Assembly (NCBI GenBank): GCA_050946275.1
Contig: JBMNUM010000014.1
Coordinates: 1-52,623 of the forward strand
Reading direction: 5' to 3'
Source of the DNA: JBMNUM01 sp050946275
GTDB taxonomy: Bacteria > Actinomycetota > Coriobacteriia > Coriobacteriales > CADBOM01
DNA length: 52,623 nt
Shown here in pieces: positions 41,963 through 50,619 of the stretch. How positions within the stretch are numbered: position 1 is the stretch's first letter; each line of letters begins with the position of its first letter. The notes under the pieces are model-generated. The model was given only the letters and a program-made list of their open reading frames with translations. It was not told the origin of the DNA and made no database searches. Made by a program: the position numbers and the translations under genes.

Positions 41963-43594
41963 CTATTGCTGATGCATGAGTCTCGAGACAACCTGTTTCT
42001 TGCGGGACAGGATACCGGGTGCCCAAGCGTTTCCGCGCGACAGGTCGATGTCGAAGGCACGCTCGACCAGCTTCAGCGATCCCGCGGCGAAGAGCTGGGA
42101 GCCGGCATTGATGATGTCGGTGACCATGAGGAGCACGACATCGTAATGGCCCCGCTCGCGCAGCTCCTCGACATATGCGGCAATCTCGTCGGAGCGCTCG
42201 AGCATTCGCCGCAGATCGACGGTCTCATGCTGCGAGATGAGGAAACGCTTCTCGCCGAAGAGGAACTCCTTGGAATCCCCCTCCACGATGGCCTCCATGG
42301 AAAGGGTCAGGTCATCGCCCCTGCGGTTGAAGAGCTCGATGCCGAATTCAAGCGGATCGCAGCCGATGGCCTCGCCGAGACGTGCGGCGACGCTCCTGTC
42401 AACGTCCGTCGTCGTGGGGGATTTCAGCAGAACCGTGTCGGTCATGATAGCCGATAGCAGCAGCCGCGCGATCCCCTCCGGCACATCGACGCCATGGATG
42501 CGGTATTGCTCGGCAACGATCGTCGCCGAAGAACCCCATGGCAGGGATAGGAAGCGGATGGGGCTCGCGGTCTGAATGTCGCCGACGCGATGGTGGTCGA
42601 CGATCTCGACGACCTCCGCCTCATCGATTCCCGGCACAGACTGTGCCCGCTCGTTATGGTCGACGAGGATCACGTGGCGGCGCGGGAGCACGGCGATATC
42701 GGTACGGCTGATGATGCCGATGCACACGCCATCGTCATCGACAACGGCCGCCGCGCGCTGGGGCGCATGGAGGATGTCGGGGATGACGTCGCTCAGGATG
42801 ACATCCGGCTTCAGGACAAGCGGATTCGAGTCAACGTAGCGCGTCACGGTTTGAGCAAGGGTTGCAAGGCGCGTCACGGTGAACGTGTCCTGCTCCGCGC
42901 AGATAATCGATACGCCGTTACGCTGCGCGATCTCGAGAATCTCATCATCGGGCTGGGCACCGACGGCAAGCACGAGGCAACCGATGCACTCGTTGACCGC
43001 GATGCGCTGGGTGCGGTAGCGGTCTCCCATAACGACGATGTCGCCGGGAGAGATGAGCCTGCGGAACGTATCGGGCTCAGCGGCCGCCACGCGCAGGTGA
43101 CCATCGAGCTTCTGCTCGGGATCGCCGAGCACGATACGGCCATTGCATGCCCGAGCGACGTTGCCGAGCTTGAGCTTCGTCTTCACCGTATCGACGACGT
43201 CCATCTCGTCGATGTGCAGCTCGGCGAACCTGCGGTCGGACACGATGCCGCGGAACTTTCCATCCTCTCCGTTGACGATGATCGACCTGATGTTATGCTC
43301 GCGCATCTTGCGTCCCGCGTTGAGCATGATGTCGTGCTCCCCCACCGAGATGACGGAGCGCGTCATCGCATCGCCGACGCGGGCGCGCACATGGGAGATA
43401 AGCGGGGGCACGGCGATACCGGTTCGCTCGAGCATCCAGCGGGTCTCGTCGGGAAGGGGCCCCTGCCTATAGGCGACGTAGTCCCCCTCGGGGTCAAGCT
43501 GGTTCTTCAAATGCGCATACCCGATGGCAGAGCAAATGGCGTCGTTATCGGGATTGCGGTGGCCGACTACGACAACTGGATTCTTCCCATGCAT
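41963..43594 (-). CDS. ppaC: Family II inorganic pyrophosphatase with CBS–DRTGG–CBS insert
   Basis: Manganese-dependent DHH-family pyrophosphatase of 543 residues, far longer than the 310-residue plain form. The catalytic domain shows GHRNPDNDAICSA (11-23), VDHNE (311-315), DHHRVG (333-338) and the C-terminal substrate motif SRKKQVVSRL. Between residues 74 and 305 a regulatory insert reads CBS1 (GDAMTRSVISVGEHDIML…GIVSD), a DRTGG-like domain (about 145-250) and CBS2 (LKPDVILSDVI…GIISRTDIA). Such enzymes are known to be inhibited by AMP/ADP and activated by ATP or diadenosine polyphosphates, including one from Eggerthella lenta. ATG 43594 follows AGAGGAG; the longer frame to 43630 lacks a ribosome site. 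Confidence 0.94.
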   Translation of the reverse strand: MHGKNPVVVVGHRNPDNDAICSAIGYAHLKNQLDPEGDYVAYRQGPLPDETRWMLERTGIAVPPLISHVRARVGDAMTRSVISVGEHDIMLNAGRKMREHNIRSIIVNGEDGKFRGIVSDRRFAELHIDEMDVVDTVKTKLKLGNVARACNGRIVLGDPEQKLDGHLRVAAAEPDTFRRLISPGDIVVMGDRYRTQRIAVNECIGCLVLAVGAQPDDEILEIAQRNGVSIICAEQDTFTVTRLATLAQTVTRYVDSNPLVLKPDVILSDVIPDILHAPQRAAAVVDDDGVCIGIISRTDIAVLPRRHVILVDHNERAQSVPGIDEAEVVEIVDHHRVGDIQTASPIRFLSLPWGSSATIVAEQYRIHGVDVPEGIARLLLSAIMTDTVLLKSPTTTDVDRSVAARLGEAIGCDPLEFGIELFNRRGDDLTLSMEAIVEGDSKEFLFGEKRFLISQHETVDLRRMLERSDEIAAYVEELRERGHYDVVLLMVTDIINAGSQLFAAGSLKLVERAFDIDLSRGNAWAPGILSRKKQVVSRLMHQQ

Positions 43595-43684
43595 GGATGC
43601 TCCTCTTGATAAGGCCTTTGCATCCATCATAGCGCGATGAGCGCATAAATGGTCGGGGGGGCGGCCCTCACGACCATTTCAAAA

Positions 43685-46120
43685 TCAACCCTCGATTTTC
43701 ACGATGGGAGCGTAGCCCCGCAGCAACTTCTTCGTCTGGCCGCTCTTCTCGAAGCGGATATGCAGCTCATCGCCCCTTACATCGAGGACCGTGCCGCGGC
43801 CAAACACCTTGTGGTCGACACGATCGCCCACGGCAAACGTCGAAGCTCGCTTTTCTTCGGCCACATCTCGAGCCGACTTGGCGATCTTCTCGGTCCTCGA
43901 GCCGAAGATGCGTCCTCCCGTGGCCGATGCGGACTGTTCATACCGGGTGCCGCTGCCGTACATGCCATTACGGCTGCCGCGCTTCGCGTGGCCTGTTCCG
44001 CTGTAGCCCCTGCTGCCGATGCCCGCGGTCTTGAGGCATTCCTGCGGTATCTCCTCGATGAACCTCGAGCGAGGGTTGTTCTGGGAAGATCCATAGAGTA
44101 GACGGTTCTGGGCGTAGACGATGGAGAGATGCTTCATGGCGCGCGTGATCGCGACATACGCGAGCCGCCGCTCCTCCTCGATACCGCCCTTGTCGAACAT
44201 GGAGTTCATATGGGGGAAGATTCCCTCCTCCATACCGGCGATGAAGACGACCGGGAACTCGAGACCCTTTGCGGAGTGAACGGTCATGAGCGTGACCTGC
44301 GAATCCGAATCGCCCATCGTGTCGAGGTCGCTTCTCAGCGCGAGCCATTCCATGAGCGGCGTGAGCTGCAGCGAGACGGTCCCATCTTCCGAATCCGCTG
44401 CCGCATCTTCGGGGTTCGCGCCGCCATCAGACCCGCCAAGGACCGAGAGCGCCATGGCGAGCATGTCCATCTCCTCCGGAACCTCGGGCTTCTCGGGAGC
44501 ATCCGTGATACCCGCCTCGATCGTCGGGGCGAGGTCTTCCTCGTCCTCCTCGGCGTGACTCTCCTCGAACTCCTGAACGACTCCGAAGAACTCGCGTATG
44601 TTCTCGACCCTGCTCATCGCCTCGGGAGTGCGCTGTGACTCGAGGAACTCGATGAGGCCCGTCTGGCCGATTATCATCTCGACGACATCGCGCAGCGGTC
44701 CCCGATACGACCTCGCCGTCTTGATGATCGTATCGAACTCGGCGAGCCCGGCACGCGCTCGGGTCGTGAGACTCTCGTCTGCGATGGAGAGCTGCAGCGC
44801 ATCCATGAAGGTTATGCCCCGCTCGAGGGCGAGGACCTCGATGGCCTGCACGGTGCTCTTCCCCACCCCGCGACGGGGCGTATTGACGACGCGCTTGGCT
44901 GCCACATCATTCGCGGGGTTCACGACGACGCTGAGATACGCCATGACATCGCGGATCTCGGCACGGTCGAAGAACCTGGTGCCGCCGACGATCTGGTACG
45001 GGATGCCGACGCGCAGGAACATATCCTCGAGCGTACGGGACTGAGCGTTCGTGCGGTAGAACACGGCGATGTCCGAATAGCTCGAACCCGTGGCAACGAG
45101 CTTCTCGATCTCCGTCGCGATCCAACGGCCTTCGTCGCGCTCGTCGGTTGCGAGGTAGAGGTCGATGCGGTCTCCCTTCTCGCCGCTGGTGAAGAGCTTC
45201 TTCGACTTGCGCTTCGTATTGTTGGCTATGACGGAGTTGGCCGCATCGAGAATCGTGCCCGTCGACCGGTAGTTCTCCTCGAGCTTGACGACGTAGGCGT
45301 CGGGATAGTCGCGCTCGAACTCGAGGATGTTGGTGATATCGGCTCCACGCCAGGAATAGATCGACTGGTCATCGTCTCCGACGACCATGATGTTGCGGTT
45401 AGCCCGCGCGAGCAGTCGCGTTATCTCGTACTGGGCGTGGTTCGTATCCTGGTACTCGTCGACGGAGATATAGCGGAAGCGGTCCTGATATGCCTCGAGC
45501 ACATCGGGATTCTCATTCAGGAGACGGTATCCGAAGAGCAGGAGGTCGTCGAAGTCCATGGCATTCGCCGCGCGGAGCCGTTCCGCGAGTCGCGTGAACA
45601 CACGCGATGTGACCTGGTCGATCGGGGTTCCGGACGCATCGCGCGCATAGGCGACGTCGTCTATGAGCTCGTTCTTCGCGCGGGAAATGCGAGACCTTAT
45701 CTGCTGGATCGGGTAGACCTTGTTGTTTATCTCGAGCTCCTCGTATATCTCCTTAACGAGACGCTTGGAATCGTCGTCATCGTAGATTGTGAAGTTCGAG
45801 GTGAAACCGAGTCGATGAGCGTCCGCACGCAGCATCCTCACGCAAAGCGAGTGGAACGTGAGCACCCACATCCCGCGCACGGGGCCGAGGAGGTCGTGGA
45901 TGCGTGTGCGCATCTCGGCCGCGGCCTTGTTCGTGAACGTGATCGCAAGGATGGAATGCGGGGAGATGCCCTCGTCCGCGACCATGTGGGCGATGCGGTA
46001 CGTGAGCACGCGCGTCTTGCCAGATCCCGCTCCAGCGAGCACGAGCAAGGGTCCATTGACGGTGCGCACGGCATCTTCCTGCGCGGGATTGAGCAACGCT
46101 TTGTCGAGAATGGGTTCCAA
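43685..46120 (-). CDS. pcrA: UvrD/Rep-family DNA helicase PcrA
   Basis: Superfamily 1A 3'-5' helicase of 811 residues, acting in repair and in removing RNA polymerase or recombinase from DNA. Motifs are complete: Q-motif LNPAQEDAV, Walker A LAGAGSGKTRVLTYRI, TFTNKAAAEMR, Walker B YISVDEYQDTN, GDDDQSIYSWRGA, VKLEENYRST, TVHSAKGLEFPVVFI and EEERRLAYVAITRA. An acidic insert sits around residues 530-600. The C-terminus carries a Tudor-like domain (VGDRVDHKVFGRGTVLDV) that in relatives binds RNA polymerase. The start is a TTG at 46120 with AAGGAG upstream. Confidence 0.95.
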   Translation of the reverse strand: MEPILDKALLNPAQEDAVRTVNGPLLVLAGAGSGKTRVLTYRIAHMVADEGISPHSILAITFTNKAAAEMRTRIHDLLGPVRGMWVLTFHSLCVRMLRADAHRLGFTSNFTIYDDDDSKRLVKEIYEELEINNKVYPIQQIRSRISRAKNELIDDVAYARDASGTPIDQVTSRVFTRLAERLRAANAMDFDDLLLFGYRLLNENPDVLEAYQDRFRYISVDEYQDTNHAQYEITRLLARANRNIMVVGDDDQSIYSWRGADITNILEFERDYPDAYVVKLEENYRSTGTILDAANSVIANNTKRKSKKLFTSGEKGDRIDLYLATDERDEGRWIATEIEKLVATGSSYSDIAVFYRTNAQSRTLEDMFLRVGIPYQIVGGTRFFDRAEIRDVMAYLSVVVNPANDVAAKRVVNTPRRGVGKSTVQAIEVLALERGITFMDALQLSIADESLTTRARAGLAEFDTIIKTARSYRGPLRDVVEMIIGQTGLIEFLESQRTPEAMSRVENIREFFGVVQEFEESHAEEDEEDLAPTIEAGITDAPEKPEVPEEMDMLAMALSVLGGSDGGANPEDAAADSEDGTVSLQLTPLMEWLALRSDLDTMGDSDSQVTLMTVHSAKGLEFPVVFIAGMEEGIFPHMNSMFDKGGIEEERRLAYVAITRAMKHLSIVYAQNRLLYGSSQNNPRSRFIEEIPQECLKTAGIGSRGYSGTGHAKRGSRNGMYGSGTRYEQSASATGGRIFGSRTEKIAKSARDVAEEKRASTFAVGDRVDHKVFGRGTVLDVRGDELHIRFEKSGQTKKLLRGYAPIVKIEG

Positions 46121-46319
46121 GACAACTCCTTCACGTGATAGAACTCGAATGAGATACTACTACACGTCCGGACATTAATCCGGACCCCAAACTCCCAAAT
46201 GCGCCCGTTTGACATCCGTCTACGGGAGTGCGATTTGATGAGGGCCCGCGAGGATGCTATATTTTGCAAGTTGCAACTTCCTGAACGATGTTCAGATTGT
46301 GGAATATAAGGAGCAGGAC
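46121..46319. promoter_or_regulatory. Divergent promoter region pcrA / rpmB
   Basis: For rpmB, TTGATG (46235-46240) and TATATT (46258-46263) with a 17-base spacer are a good promoter. The leader has AAGTTGCAACTT (a perfect 12-base palindrome) and a CTGAAC-GAT-GTTCAG hairpin before the AAGGAGCAG ribosome site. Closer to pcrA there is a GTCCGGA/TCCGGAC hairpin (46166-46185). Confidence 0.55.
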
Positions 46320-46511
46320 ATGTCTAAGGTTTGTGATATTTGCGGCAAGCACCCCGTCGCCGGCAGGAGCATCAGTCACTCGCATCGCGTGAGCAACCGT
46401 ACGTTCAAGCCGAACATCCAGAAGGTCACCATCGTCGAGGCCAATGGCCACAAGCATAAGGCCAACGTGTGCACGAGCTGCCTCAAGGCCCGCAAGGTCA
46501 AGAGGGGCTAA
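46320..46511 (+). CDS. rpmB: 50S ribosomal protein L28
   Basis: 63-residue ribosomal protein: MSKVCDICGKHPVAGRSISH, then HRVSNRTFKPNIQKV and VCTSCLKARKVKRG. Two CxxC pairs show the zinc-binding (C+) form. ATG 46320 follows AAGGAGCAG; the longer frame has no ribosome site. It stands alone between its own promoter and terminator. Confidence 0.97.
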   Translation: MSKVCDICGKHPVAGRSISHSHRVSNRTFKPNIQKVTIVEANGHKHKANVCTSCLKARKVKRG

Positions 46512-46536
46512 CCGCTCGAACATATCGACGCGACGG

Positions 46537-46567
46537 AGCCGGGCTCAAACGAGTCCGGCTCTTTTTA
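46537..46567 (+). terminator. Terminator of rpmB
   Basis: GAGCCGGGCTC (46537-46547), AAAC loop, GAGTCCGGCTC ending at 46562, then TTTTT; one G-T position in the stem. Classical rho-independent structure. Confidence 0.9.
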
Positions 46568-46572
46568 TGGAT

Positions 46573-46601
46573 TGGAACGCTCCCCCGGGGAGCGTTCCAA
46601 A
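46573..46601. terminator. Second hairpin after rpmB
   Basis: TTGGAACGCTCCCC (46573-46586) and GGGGAGCGTTCCAA (46588-46601) form a near-perfect palindrome between the rpmB and zinc-ribbon terminators. It lacks a T-run on either side. Confidence 0.5.
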
Positions 46602-46618
46602 TTCCCGCAGTTATGAGA

Positions 46619-46649
46619 AAGAGCCGCCATCTTCTCGATGGCGGCTCTT
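46619..46649 (-). terminator. Terminator of the zinc-ribbon gene
   Basis: Perfect 13-bp stem AAGAGCCGCCATC / GATGGCGGCTCTT with a 5-nt loop, followed on the minus strand by TTTCTC. It lies 28 bases after the stop codon. Confidence 0.85.
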
Positions 46650-46676
46650 GCAGCTTCGTGCCTATGATCAGCGCTA

Positions 46677-47012
46677 CTACGCGCCGGGACGCCTCGGCGG
46701 AACCGGGGGCTTCGGGGCACCGGGAGCCTTCGGGGCACCGGGAGCCTTGGGAGCGCCAGGAGCCTTCGGGGCACCGGGGGCCTTCGGGGCGCCAGCCGCG
46801 GGAGCGGCCGGAGCGGCGACATCGTCGTCGTCATCATCGGCGAATCCGAGCTTCTTGGCGAGCTCCGGATTAGCCTCGGCGATGGCCTCCTCGTCGAGCT
46901 CTTCGTCACACCACGGGCAGAACGGCGGGTAAGCCGTACCAACCGGATTCACGTCCTTGCCACAACCCGGGCACTTGATCGGAATTGCTGCTTCTCCTGG
47001 CCTAAAGCACAT
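46677..47012 (-). CDS. Zinc-ribbon protein with Ala-Pro-Gly-Lys repeat tail
   Basis: Protein of 111 residues. The first 40 residues hold one zinc ribbon, CPGCGKDVNPVG…FCPWCDEEL (two CxxC pairs). A short acidic segment (DDDDDD) follows, then a disordered tail of tandem KAPGAP hexapeptides ending in KPPVPPRRPGA. ATG 47012 follows AAGGAGG with good spacing; upstream in-frame Met codons lack one. No membrane segment is seen. It stands downstream of the sulfhydrylase gene with its own terminator. The function is unknown; adaptor or nucleic-acid binding is possible. Confidence 0.75.
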   Translation of the reverse strand: MCFRPGEAAIPIKCPGCGKDVNPVGTAYPPFCPWCDEELDEEAIAEANPELAKKLGFADDDDDDVAAPAAPAAGAPKAPGAPKAPGAPKAPGAPKAPGAPKPPVPPRRPGA

Positions 47013-47160
47013 ATTCCTGCCTCCTTCTCTCTTATTCACATGCATGTTGCATTTTTCACAACGCATTGATTGTATCTGAAAACAATCGTCAATGATACGG
47101 GTTCTTCAAAAATCCTTCACACTATGACGCAGCCGGTATGTCTTACACAAGTAAAGACTC

Positions 47161-48435
47161 TTATATCCTAGCGAGCGACTGGTCGATATCGGCGATGAGA
47201 TCCCCTGCATCCTCGATGCCGCACGAGAGCCTGATCAGCTCGGGCAGGACACCGGCTTCGGCAAGCTGCTCGTCGCTCAGCTGGCGATGCGTCGTGCTCG
47301 CGGGATGCAGGCAGCAAGAGCGCGCATCGGCTACATGCGTCTCGATGGCGATGAGCTCGAGTCCGTCCATGAAGCTTGCGGCAGCTTCACGCCCGCCCGC
47401 AACGCCGAAGCTGACGACGCCGCACGAACCATCGGGCATGTACTTCTTCGCGAGCTCGTAATCCTCGTTGCCCGGAAGACCGCAATAGGAAACCCAGGTC
47501 ACCTTCGGATGCGACGCGAGGTGCTCGGCGACGGCCTGCGCATTCTCGCAATGCCTCTTCATGCGCAGGTGCAGGCTCTCCATGCCGAGATTGAGGTAGA
47601 ACGAGTTCTGCGGCGAGGGAATGGGTCCGAGGTCTCGCATGAGCTGGGCGACGACCTTGCCGAGATAGGCTCCGGCGTTGCCGAAATGCTCGACGTACAC
47701 GATGCCGTGGTAGCTCTCATCGGGCTCGTTGAGGCCCGGGAACTTGTCCGCATGGGCCGCCCAGTCGAAATTGCCCGAATCGACGATCGCGCCGCCCATG
47801 GCGGTGCCGTGGCCGTCGAGGTACTTGGTCGTGGAATGGACGATGATGTCCGCGCCCCACTCGAACGGCCGGCAGTTGACCGGGGTCGGGAACGTGTTGT
47901 CGACGATCAGCGGAACGCCGTGGTCGTGCGCGACGTTGGCGAAGCGCTCGAGATCGGCAACGACGAGCGTCGGGTTGCTGAGGGACTCGACGAAGAAGAG
48001 CTTCGTGTTCGGCTGGAACGCGGCCTCCAGTTCCTCGTCGGTCGGACGGGGGCTCACGAACGTGCAGTCGATGCCCATGCGGCGCAGCGTGACCTCGAAG
48101 AGATTGTAGGTCCCGCCGTAGATCGCGGAGGACGAGACGATATGGTCGCCGGCGCTCGCGATGTTGAAGACGGCGAGGAAGCTGGCCGCCATACCGGTGG
48201 ATGTGAGCACTGCGCCGACGCCGCCCTCGAGCTGCGCGAGCTTTGCCGCCACTGCGTCGCTCGTCGGATTGCCGAGCCTCGTGTAGAAATAGCCCTCGCC
48301 CTCGAAATCGAACAGCTTGGCCATTTCCGCCGAGTTCTCGTACTTGAACGTCGAGGACTGCGTGATGGGAAGCTGGCGCGGCCCGCCGTTCTCCGGCTGA
48401 TAACCCCCCTGCACGCACGTGGTTCCGATGCTCAT
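47161..48435 (-). CDS. metY: O-acetylhomoserine sulfhydrylase (MetY-type)
   Basis: PLP enzyme of the cystathionine gamma-synthase family, 424 residues, that makes homocysteine directly from O-acetylhomoserine and sulfide. Motifs: GTTCVQGGY, YFYTRLGNPTSDAVAAKLAQLE, TSTGMAASFLAVF, YGGTYNLFEVTLRRMGI, IVDNTFPTP, the Schiff-base lysine in VHSTTKYLDGHG, and RLSCGIEDAGDLIADI. The length and the HFGNAGAY segment favour MetY over cystathionine lyases. ATG 48435 follows AAGGAGG. It is monocistronic and divergent from htrA. Confidence 0.92.
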   Translation of the reverse strand: MSIGTTCVQGGYQPENGGPRQLPITQSSTFKYENSAEMAKLFDFEGEGYFYTRLGNPTSDAVAAKLAQLEGGVGAVLTSTGMAASFLAVFNIASAGDHIVSSSAIYGGTYNLFEVTLRRMGIDCTFVSPRPTDEELEAAFQPNTKLFFVESLSNPTLVVADLERFANVAHDHGVPLIVDNTFPTPVNCRPFEWGADIIVHSTTKYLDGHGTAMGGAIVDSGNFDWAAHADKFPGLNEPDESYHGIVYVEHFGNAGAYLGKVVAQLMRDLGPIPSPQNSFYLNLGMESLHLRMKRHCENAQAVAEHLASHPKVTWVSYCGLPGNEDYELAKKYMPDGSCGVVSFGVAGGREAAASFMDGLELIAIETHVADARSCCLHPASTTHRQLSDEQLAEAGVLPELIRLSCGIEDAGDLIADIDQSLARI

Positions 48436-48589
48436 GTTACCTCCTTGCATCTCCTTGCCGCACGACGCTCCCCGGCATGCTCGCCGGATACCCACGTCGC
48501 GTTTTCAGATTTCATTCAGATAATATAGCTATAGTCCAAGAATGGAAGTAGGTAATCCGCAGCGACAAGCGTGGGAATAGGTGATGTAC

Positions 48590-49915
48590 ATGAACGGAAA
48601 CCAGAACGGATACGTGCAGCAGGATCCCGAGCAGGCCAAACCCGCCAAGCAGAAGACGGGTCGGTTCAAGACCTTCCTCTCGGGGCTTATCGGAGTGATC
48701 CTCGGCGGCGTTCTCATGACGGGTTTGTCATACGCCGGGATCGGGAACCTCGGATCCGGCGGCGGGGCAACGCCCACCGAGTCGGAGGAGAATGGAACCA
48801 TCACGATCAACGCCGATACCGTATCGGCCGACCTCCCCGAGGGCGTCGCTGCCAAATGCCTCCCCTCCGTGGTGAGCATCGACGTGTACTCGCAGGCATC
48901 CTATAGCGGCCTGAGCTCGCTCGACCTGCTCTACTACGATCAGGAGACCGAACCCGAACTTCAGGTGAGCGGGATGGGTTCGGGCGTCATCATCTCCGAG
49001 GACGGCTACATCATCACGAACTACCACGTCGTCGAGGGCGGCGCCGACTACGTCGTCCACTTCGACGACGACACGAGCGCACAAGCCAAGCTCATCGGCA
49101 GCGATTCGTCTTCGGACATCGCTGTTCTCAAGGTGGATAAGGAAGGCCTTACCCCGATGCAAGTCGGCGACTCGTCGAACGTCGCGGTCGGCGAGTGGGT
49201 CATGGCGCTTGGCGCGCCCTTCGGCCTCACCAAGTCCGTGTCCTCCGGCATCGTCTCCGCCCTGTACCGAAGCGATGCGATGCAGTCGACGTACGATACG
49301 ACGTTTTACGTGAACATGATTCAGACGGACGCCGTCGTGAATCCCGGCAACTCGGGTGGCGCGCTCGTCAATGCAGAGGGGAACCTCATCGGCATCAACA
49401 CGATGATCTCGTCGTATTCGGGAGACTACGCGGGCGTCGGCTTCGCCATCCCCAGCAACTATGCTATGGATATCGCGCAGCAGATCATCGACAACGGCTA
49501 TGCGAAGCATCCCTACGTGGGTGTTAACCTCGGCACGGTCGACGCAGCCTCGCAGCAATACTACGGTGTTGACGTAAGCGCCGGTGCCTACGTGGGCACA
49601 GTCGTCGAGGGCTCCCCCGCCGCCGATGCCGGTCTGCAGGAAGGCGATGTCATCGTCTCCTACAACGGCAAGGATGTCGCCACGGCCTCCGAGTTCATCA
49701 TCGACGTTCGCTCCTCGAGCATCGGCGACACGGTTGAGCTCGGCATCGTGCGCGGTGGGAAGGAGCAGACCGTCGAGGTCACGTTGGCCTCGGACGAGTC
49801 GATCAGCCAATCGAATGCCAGCCAGGGAAACCAGTCCGCGCAAGGCCAGGGCGGCCAAGGTGGAAGCGACTCCCGTGTAGACCCCTGGGGTGGTCAAGGG
49901 TCGCCCTGGGACTAG
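48590..49915 (+). CDS. htrA: HtrA/DegP-like serine protease with PDZ domain
   Basis: Membrane-anchored trypsin-like protease for envelope protein quality control, about 441 residues. A lysine-rich cytoplasmic N-terminus is followed by one membrane helix (FLSGLIGVILGGVLMTGLSY, about 29-50). The protease domain has the catalytic triad: His in TNYHVVEG, Asp in SSSDIAVLKV and Ser in NPGNSGGAL. One PDZ domain follows (GAYVGTVVEGSPAADAGLQE). The C-terminus is Gln/Gly/Ser-rich. ATG 48590 has AGGTGA upstream; nearby GTG and ATG codons at 48581 and 48584 are alternatives. Confidence 0.95.
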   Translation: MNGNQNGYVQQDPEQAKPAKQKTGRFKTFLSGLIGVILGGVLMTGLSYAGIGNLGSGGGATPTESEENGTITINADTVSADLPEGVAAKCLPSVVSIDVYSQASYSGLSSLDLLYYDQETEPELQVSGMGSGVIISEDGYIITNYHVVEGGADYVVHFDDDTSAQAKLIGSDSSSDIAVLKVDKEGLTPMQVGDSSNVAVGEWVMALGAPFGLTKSVSSGIVSALYRSDAMQSTYDTTFYVNMIQTDAVVNPGNSGGALVNAEGNLIGINTMISSYSGDYAGVGFAIPSNYAMDIAQQIIDNGYAKHPYVGVNLGTVDAASQQYYGVDVSAGAYVGTVVEGSPAADAGLQEGDVIVSYNGKDVATASEFIIDVRSSSIGDTVELGIVRGGKEQTVEVTLASDESISQSNASQGNQSAQGQGGQGGSDSRVDPWGGQGSPWD

Positions 49916-49938
49916 GCGAATGGGTTGAGTAGCGAATG

Positions 49939-49976
49939 CAACGCCCGCCCGCGAATATCCTCGCGGGCGGGCGTTG
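49939..49976 (+). terminator. Strong hairpin after htrA
   Basis: Perfect 16-bp stem from CAACGCCCGCCCGCGA (49939-49954) and its complement (49961-49976), loop ATATCC. There is no T-run, but stability is very high. Confidence 0.75.
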
Positions 49977-49982
49977 CCGTAG

Positions 49983-50016
49983 AATAGTGAGACGAAGGAT
50001 CGTCTTTCGACTCATT
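49983..50016 (+). repeat. Copy of the AATGAG…CTCATT repeat before rlmH
   Basis: On the plus strand AATAGTGAGACGAAG … TCGACTCATTCACGCG, ending 16 bases before the rlmH ATG. It shares GACTCATT-CACGCG with the copy before the dehydratase gene. Confidence 0.4.
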
Positions 50017-50032
50017 CACGCGGGGTGCCCCC

Positions 50033-50515
50033 ATGGACATCAAGATCATAGCCGTCGGCAAGCTCAAGGAGCGTTTCTGGAAAGACGCCTGCGCCGAGTA
50101 CGCGAAGCGGCTGACGCGCTACGTCAAGCTCGAGGTCATCGAGGTAGACGATTGCGGCCCCGCCCGCCATGGAGGCGACGAGAAGGCCAAGGCGGCGGAG
50201 GCTGAGGCGATCCTGCGCCACCTGCCTGCGGGAAAGGCGGCTGGACGGCATATCGTGACGCTGGAAATCAAGGGTCGCGAGCTCACAAGCGAGCAGCTGG
50301 CATCATTCGTCGAGGACCGCGGTATCGAAGGATGCCGCGAGCTCGTCTTCATCATCGGCGGGTCTACGGGACTCGACCCGTCAATAACCCGCATGGCAAA
50401 CACCCACCTCTCGTTCGGGAAAATCACGCTCCCCCACAACCTCGCCCGCTTCGTGCTGCTCGAGCAGCTCTACCGTGCCCAGCGCATCATCAAGGGAGAG
50501 CCCTATCACAAGTGA
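50033..50515 (+). CDS. rlmH: 23S rRNA (pseudouridine1915-N3)-methyltransferase RlmH
   Basis: SPOUT-class methyltransferase of 160 residues that modifies helix 69 of 23S rRNA. It starts MDIKIIAVGKLKERFWKDAC and has the knotted SAM-site motifs LVFIIGGSTGLDPSI and LSFGKITLPHNLARFVLLEQ, ending RAQRIIKGEPYHK as in all family members. ATG 50033 follows GGGGTGCCCCC. The gene is separated from htrA by a strong hairpin and a small inverted-repeat element. Confidence 0.97.
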   Translation: MDIKIIAVGKLKERFWKDACAEYAKRLTRYVKLEVIEVDDCGPARHGGDEKAKAAEAEAILRHLPAGKAAGRHIVTLEIKGRELTSEQLASFVEDRGIEGCRELVFIIGGSTGLDPSITRMANTHLSFGKITLPHNLARFVLLEQLYRAQRIIKGEPYHK

Positions 50516-50522
50516 GATCGAT

Positions 50523-50583
50523 GTGACGATGACGGTCGCCGTGTTTGTCACCATGTGACAATGACGGTGACCGTCATTGTCAC
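50523..50583. repeat. Two tandem TGAC palindromes downstream of rlmH
   Basis: Copy 2 (50555-50583) is a perfect palindrome with arms GTGACAATGACGGT and ACCGTCATTGTCAC around one G. Copy 1 (50523-50551) is an imperfect version, with GTGACGATGACGG pairing with CCGTGTTTGTCAC at ten of thirteen positions. They are three bases apart and start seven bases after the rlmH stop. They could be a REP-like element or operator sites. Confidence 0.65.
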
Positions 50584-50619
50584 GTCTTTGTCAAACGTGA
50601 AGGTACGGGAGACACAAAG

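Noticed and set aside
46691..46800. CRISPR-like array from regular 18-base repeats
   Set aside because: The repeats are in frame, without unique spacers, and code for the KAPGAP tail of the zinc-ribbon protein.
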